In this document: positions 60,649-64,000 of the stretch, piece after piece
Numbering within the stretch: the stretch's first letter is position 1
Layout: every line of letters starts with the position of its first letter
Assembly (NCBI RefSeq): GCF_003003055.1
Contig: NZ_PVTV01000018.1
Coordinates: 46,160 to 110,159 of the forward strand
From: Jezberella montanilacus
GTDB taxonomy: Bacteria; Pseudomonadota; Gammaproteobacteria; Burkholderiales; Burkholderiaceae_B
Length of the DNA: 64,000 nt
Reading direction: 5' to 3'
Notes under the pieces: generated by a model
Databases searched by the model: none
What the model was told of the DNA's origin: nothing
The model's input: only the letters and a program-made list of their open reading frames with translations
Position numbers and translations under genes: made by a program

Positions 60649-61647
60649 ATGTCTGCATCTATTAACAAGCCAATGCCGATTTTTTTGTCAGCATTCGTCG
60701 CTATGTTTAGCTTGACGCTGAGCCTAAGCGTTTATGCTCAAACTGCTAATACTTACCCAGTAAGACCGATCAGGCTCATAGCGCCTGTCGCTGCGGGGGG
60801 TGGGCTCGATAATATCGCTCGAGCAGTCGCGGAACGCCTCTCTAAGAATCTTGGCCAAAGCGTCATTGTAGAAAACTTATCCGGTGCCGGTGGTGCTATT
60901 GCTTCTATTACAACTGCAAAAGCAAGCCCAGATGGCTACACACTCATGATTGCCTATGCAGGCACTCACGGAACCAATCCTGCCGTTCGTAAACTTAACT
61001 ATGACGCGTCAAAAGATTTCACACCCATCGGTATGATTGGTGCCACACCAAATGTATTGATTGTAAATACCAAGTTACCTGCGAAAAATTTGGCTGAGTT
61101 CGTTGGCTATGCCCAAAAGAATCCAGACAAGCTGAGCTACGGCAGTTCAGGTCCCGGCACACTCACGCATCTTGGGATGGAACAATTTAAGATGGCTGCT
61201 GATGTCTTGATGGTTCATCTGCCTTATCGCGGTATTGCACCAGCCTTTACTGATTTGATTGGTGGACAAACCGACGCCATGCTCCCCACTTTGTTTGCTG
61301 CGATTCCTTATCTCAAGTCAGATCGTGTTCGTGCTTTGGCCGTCACTGGTCAGCAGCGCAGTCCTGCAGAACCGAACATTCCAACGTTCAACGAATTAGG
61401 CTTCTCAGGCTTTAATGGACAGCAATGGTATGGCATTGCGGGCCCTGCGAATATCCCAGAGCCAATCGTCATTAAGCTGAATGCAGCGTTAAATAAAGTA
61501 CTGTCCAGCCCAGAGTTCGCAGAAAAAATGTCAAGTGAGGCCATGACGCTCATGCCCATGACACCACAACAATTTGATGCCTATATTAAAGAGGACATTG
61601 CGCGCTGGACCAAGGTAGCCAAAGATCGCCATATTGAACTGGAGTGA
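60649..61647 (+). CDS. Bug/TctC family periplasmic substrate-binding protein
   Basis: This 332-aa protein has a signal peptide (ending near V-Y-A-Q) and the Bug pattern: Y-P-V-R-P-I-R-L-I-A-P-V-A-A-G-G-G at about 36-52, V-E-N-L-S-G-A-G-G-A-I-A, G-S-S-G-P-G-T-L-T-H-L, and a C-terminal V-A-K-D segment. No TctAB carrier is adjacent, the usual situation for Bug paralogues, so the ligand (probably a carboxylate) is unknown. It is a monocistronic gene immediately before the tRNA-like fragment. Confidence 0.9.
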   Translation: MSASINKPMPIFLSAFVAMFSLTLSLSVYAQTANTYPVRPIRLIAPVAAGGGLDNIARAVAERLSKNLGQSVIVENLSGAGGAIASITTAKASPDGYTLMIAYAGTHGTNPAVRKLNYDASKDFTPIGMIGATPNVLIVNTKLPAKNLAEFVGYAQKNPDKLSYGSSGPGTLTHLGMEQFKMAADVLMVHLPYRGIAPAFTDLIGGQTDAMLPTLFAAIPYLKSDRVRALAVTGQQRSPAEPNIPTFNELGFSGFNGQQWYGIAGPANIPEPIVIKLNAALNKVLSSPEFAEKMSSEAMTLMPMTPQQFDAYIKEDIARWTKVAKDRHIELE

Positions 61648-61678
61648 AAGGAATCCCAGGCAACATAACAAATAATAG

Positions 61679-61702
61679 GGTGGCCCGGGGCGGAATCGAC
61701 CC
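61679..61702 (-). other. Fragment resembling the 3' end of tRNA-Phe (possible attachment-site scar)
   Basis: Read on the minus strand, these 24 bases (GGGTCGATTCCGCCCC followed by GGGCCACC) match the T-arm and acceptor 3' strand of betaproteobacterial tRNA-Phe as I remember it, with about two differences. The anticodon and D arms do not follow; the sequence runs instead into the end of the uracil-DNA glycosylase gene. tRNA 3' ends are common integrase target sites. Confidence 0.5.
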
Positions 61703-61721
61703 GCGCCGAAGATGTCTGATC

Positions 61722-62306
61722 CTACTTCAATACAGCTTTCACCTTCCTTCTGAGTGAAGGCAAAACCTCTTCCTCAAACCAAGGATTTTTCTTTAACCAA
61801 ATATTGTTTCTGGGACTTGGATGTGGCAAAGGAATTGCCTTAGGCCAATAGCTCTTCCATGCCACGACGGTTTCAGTCAAATTTGCTTTGTTGCCTTGGT
61901 CTAAATGCCATGCTTGAGCATATTGACCAACAACAATGGTTAACTTGATATTGGGTAGTTGCTCTAATAGTTGGACTCGCCACGTAGCAGCACATTCCGG
62001 TCTTGGAGGTAGATCGCCTGATTTACCTGTTCCGGGAAAACAGAAACCCATTGGCACCAGAGCAATTTCCTTGTCATCATAAAAAATTTCTTTATCGATA
62101 CCCATCCACTCTCTAAGACGATCGCCACTAGGATCGTTAAATGGAATTCCGGTTTCATGAACTCGGCTACCGGGGGCTTGGCCAACTATGAGAATTTTTG
62201 CCGTGCTACTAACCTGAATAATGGGTCTTGGCCCCAGTGGTAAATACTCTGTACACAAGGTACAAGAGCGAATTTCTTTAACGAGCCTTGCGAGAGATTG
62301 GGTCAT
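61722..62306 (-). CDS. Uracil-DNA glycosylase superfamily protein (iron-sulfur type)
   Basis: This 194-aa protein has the UDG motif V-G-Q-A-P-G-S at 41-47 and a late H-P-S-P-R-N motif. Cysteines C15, C18, C89 and C105 have a spacing compatible with a [4Fe-4S] cluster, as in family 4/5 glycosylases. It should excise uracil or another damaged base. Its stop lies 20 bases from the tRNA-like fragment. Confidence 0.85.
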   Translation of the reverse strand: MTQSLARLVKEIRSCTLCTEYLPLGPRPIIQVSSTAKILIVGQAPGSRVHETGIPFNDPSGDRLREWMGIDKEIFYDDKEIALVPMGFCFPGTGKSGDLPPRPECAATWRVQLLEQLPNIKLTIVVGQYAQAWHLDQGNKANLTETVVAWKSYWPKAIPLPHPSPRNNIWLKKNPWFEEEVLPSLRRKVKAVLK

Positions 62307-62405
62307 GTCAGATAAATGGTGATGAACTCAAGAGCATTGTAAGAAGACCTCAAATTCATTGCTGAAAATTTCATTTAAGCAGTCAATTCAATTGCACTCA
62401 CACGC

Positions 62406-63766
62406 TTAGTTTGATCTTTCTTGTAGTTCACTTAAGGATTGAAGGGACCTGACTCTAGAAAGGCTGATGATAATTGCCTGAACAGAAAAGCCTGCGACGA
62501 CGACCAGCAAGCTGGCTAAATCTGAAAAAGTCTCGCCTACTAAGCCACCCAGCAAAGCGCCTATCGGGCGAGCGCCTGTGCCCGCCACGATGTTGATGGC
62601 GGTGACTCGCCCCATCAAGGTGTTTGGGGTGACACTCTGGCGGAGTGTGGTGGAAGTGATGGTCCAGATGATTGGGCCGAATCCGAAAAGAAAATATGAC
62701 AAGCCAGCCACTGCAGACGCTGGCCAAAAATGAGTAGCCGCCATGACAGCAGCTGCCAAAACCGAGAAAAAAGGCCCCAGCAATATGGCATTGCCAAATG
62801 CCATGCGCGCCACAATTTTGGACGCCAGGAGTGATCCGAAAATCATGCCAGCGCCATAACAAGCAAGGGTGAGGCCCACCGCACTCGAACTCATACCCAA
62901 GGTGCGAATGGCATACGGAACATAGATGGCTTGCAACACGAACCAAGAGATATTCCACGCCACAGAAGTGAACAAAATGGGTCGTAAAAATTCATGAGTC
63001 CAAACAAAGTGCGCCCCGTCTTTGAGCTCTAGCCAAGGATGTCTGTCTGGCGCTGCTTGTCTTGCGGGTTCCTTGATTTGATTTAAGAAACCTACGGCAG
63101 CCAGAGAGAGCATGAAAGACAAAACGAAGGACGTCGAAGCGCCCATCCAAGCGATGAGGGCCCCCGCCAAGGCTGGGCCACCCGCAAATGCCATGCTCCT
63201 TGCTAACTCCAGGCGCCCATTGGCTTTGGCCAAATGTGCTCTGTTAACCAATGCTGGCACCAAGGAAGGTGCACTGACACTGAAACCAACCGTTCCCACA
63301 GCCGCAAAAAATCCGACAGTCGCCAACAAGGCGACACTGATTTGATCCAGCAGCAGGCCAGCACCCGAAGTATTTCGGAGAAGAGCATGAGCTTTTTGCG
63401 CGACATGCTATCGGCCAACAAACCCATTGGCATGGAGAGCAGCAAAAAAGGCAATGACTGGACTGCGGCAAGCACACCAATTTGTCCGGGACCTGCCTGA
63501 AGCATGAGCACAGCCACAATGGGCACAGCAGCCAAGGTCAACTGCTCTGCAGATTGAGCCAATAAATTCGAGATCGCCAGCTTGTGAAAAGCTGGCGGGA
63601 GTGGGTCGTGAATGCTGCTGGGCACTTGCCCCTGAACGCTCAACGCTGCGCCTCTTTGGTTTTGCCGGGGGAGCCTTTCAAGCCTGCTAAGAGTGCTTTG
63701 TAGATGGCACGCAATTGGTCTGTGGTTGTGATTATTGCCATTTATATATTTCCCATCGTTTCCCAA
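62406..63766 (-). pseudogene. MFS exporter (EntS/MFS_3-like) broken by a frameshift
   Basis: Two overlapping minus-strand frames together encode one carrier. The N-terminal frame (63203-63766) has L-A-I-S-N-L-L-A-Q-S-A-E-Q-L and P-M-G-L-L-A-D-S-M-S-R-K; the C-terminal frame (62406-63329) continues with V-G-F-F-A-A-V-G-T-V-G and the remaining helices. They join near 63358, where one base seems to be missing in a GGCC run: restoring a C there gives R-V-L-G-L-L-L-D-Q. The true start is uncertain, perhaps a GTG near 63625. A sequencing or assembly error is possible. Confidence 0.75.
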
Positions 63767-63847
63767 ACAAATATATTCCTCCTCTTTTTATCACTCCGAC
63801 GCTTCTTGCCAACGTAACTATCGTCTTTTATCAAATTGTGCGGAAAA

Positions 63848-63867
63848 CCTCGGCGTTCAGGGCGAGG
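63848..63867 (+). other. IS200/IS605-type end-like hairpin
   Basis: CCTCG at 63848-63852 pairs with CGAGG at 63863-63867 around GCGTTCAGGG, followed by ATGAATAG. This resembles the conserved CCTCGCCCTTCAGGGCGAGG-like stem-loop near ends of IS200/IS605-family elements. It lies 78 bases upstream of tnpB and may mark the element's left part or the right end of a previous copy. Confidence 0.45.
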
Positions 63868-63878
63868 ATGAATAGCAC

Positions 63879-63895
63879 GGACAGCGTAGCTGTCC
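63879..63895. repeat. Perfect inverted repeat upstream of tnpB
   Basis: GGACAGC, GTA, GCTGTCC forms a perfect 7-bp stem with a three-base loop 50 bases before the tnpB start. It may be a transposase-recognised stem-loop of the insertion element. Confidence 0.6.
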
Positions 63896-63909
63896 TAGAT
63901 GTTGATATC

Positions 63910-63938
63910 TTGTGAATACACAGACTGCTGTATATAAT
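63910..63938 (+). promoter_or_regulatory. Promoter for tnpB placed for a leaderless transcript
   Basis: TTGTGA at 63910-63915 and TATAAT at 63933-63938 are separated by 17 bases, a near-consensus sigma-70 promoter. The ATG of tnpB begins only six bases after the -10 box, where transcription should start, and no ribosome site fits between them, so the message is probably leaderless. Confidence 0.7.
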
Positions 63939-63944
63939 CACAGC

Positions 63945-64000
63945 ATGAAGCGATTGCAAGCGTACAAATTTGAGCTGATGTCTCATGGTCAACAGCAGCG
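63945..64000 (+). CDS. tnpB: IS200/IS605-family TnpB, N-terminal end (3' truncated by window edge)
   Basis: Only 18 complete codons are visible: M-K-R-L-Q-A-Y-K-F-E-L and the continuation M-S-H-G-Q-Q-Q, which is the usual N-terminus of OrfB/TnpB proteins of IS200/IS605 elements (start of the wedge/HTH domain). TnpB is an RNA-guided nuclease associated with these elements; the guide-RNA-coding 3' end lies outside the window. It stands at the edge of an eroded region with a broken MFS gene. Confidence 0.75.
   Translation, partial: MKRLQAYKFELMSHGQQQ

Noticed and set aside
61679..61760. A complete tRNA gene on the minus strand
   Set aside because: Only the T arm and acceptor 3' strand can be seen; no anticodon or D arm follows, and the rest overlaps the glycosylase gene.
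1..64000. CRISPR array or prophage
   Set aside because: No regularly spaced repeats and no phage structural or integrase genes were seen in the window.

Overview
The window reads as a chromosomal segment of a betaproteobacterium, most likely a freshwater Burkholderiales close to Alcaligenaceae. The grounds are periplasmic Bug/TctC receptors, small families common in this group (DUF3309, Rap1a-like, CsbD, BON), AraC-Ogt and EgtB/EgtD proteins of proteobacterial type, and many small, tightly packed, alternating operons. This placement is an inference from gene families; no rRNA or complete tRNA is present.

Layout. 0-1.3 kb: the end of an ABC importer ATPase coupled to a metallophosphoesterase. 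1.3-9.6 kb: DUF4337, an FMN alpha-hydroxyacid oxidase, an exported M20 peptidase, a queuosine-precursor transporter, DUF1993, a sodium:solute symporter, a class II aldolase, an AhpD-like protein, DUF2798 and a LigB-type dioxygenase. 9.7-14.3 kb: an orphan ModA-like receptor, an AraC-Ogt repair/regulator protein, and an overlapping cupin-MATE-DMT operon. 14.4-17.8 kb: three alpha/beta hydrolases and a GNAT acetyltransferase. 17.8-23.5 kb: a 2-hydroxycarboxylate carrier with a Bug receptor, then a TPR/O-GlcNAc-transferase-like protein followed by a cyclase-like DUF3095 protein. 23.7-27.3 kb: an inositol-phosphatase-family protein, then a two-subunit UxaA/SuyAB-type lyase and a YeiH-type exporter, which together suggest sulfolactate desulfonation with sulfite export. 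27.3-32.0 kb: a KirBac channel with a ZntB/CorA transporter, an MFS carrier coupled to an unrecognised 351-aa protein, and a VOC protein. 32.1-37.6 kb: a complete peptide-type ABC importer operon. 38.0-40.2 kb: ergothioneine synthesis (egtD, egtB). 40.3-46.4 kb: an exported hydrolase, an SDR, an eRF1-like protein, a PAS/HD-GYP phosphodiesterase and a group of small envelope/stress proteins ending in CsbD and a three-BON protein. 46.6-55.4 kb: two unrecognised polytopic membrane proteins, cytochrome b561, a LysR/SbtA divergent pair, MAPEG, a tartrate-dehydratase-like enolase-superfamily enzyme, adenine salvage (apt with a nucleosidase), GDT1 and Tag.

55.9-64 kb looks more eroded than the rest. 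It holds a C-terminal MFS stub, an N-terminal stub of a pyridoxamine-phosphate-oxidase-like stress protein, an isolated 24-nt match to the 3' end of tRNA-Phe, a frameshifted MFS exporter, and at the right edge the start of an IS200/IS605-type tnpB whose promoter sits so close to the ATG that the message is probably leaderless. Together these suggest a site of past integration or deletion.

The loci most worth following up are the GT41/DUF3095 pair, the lyase/YeiH exporter cluster, the 2-HCT/Bug pair and the tRNA-fragment-to-tnpB right end.
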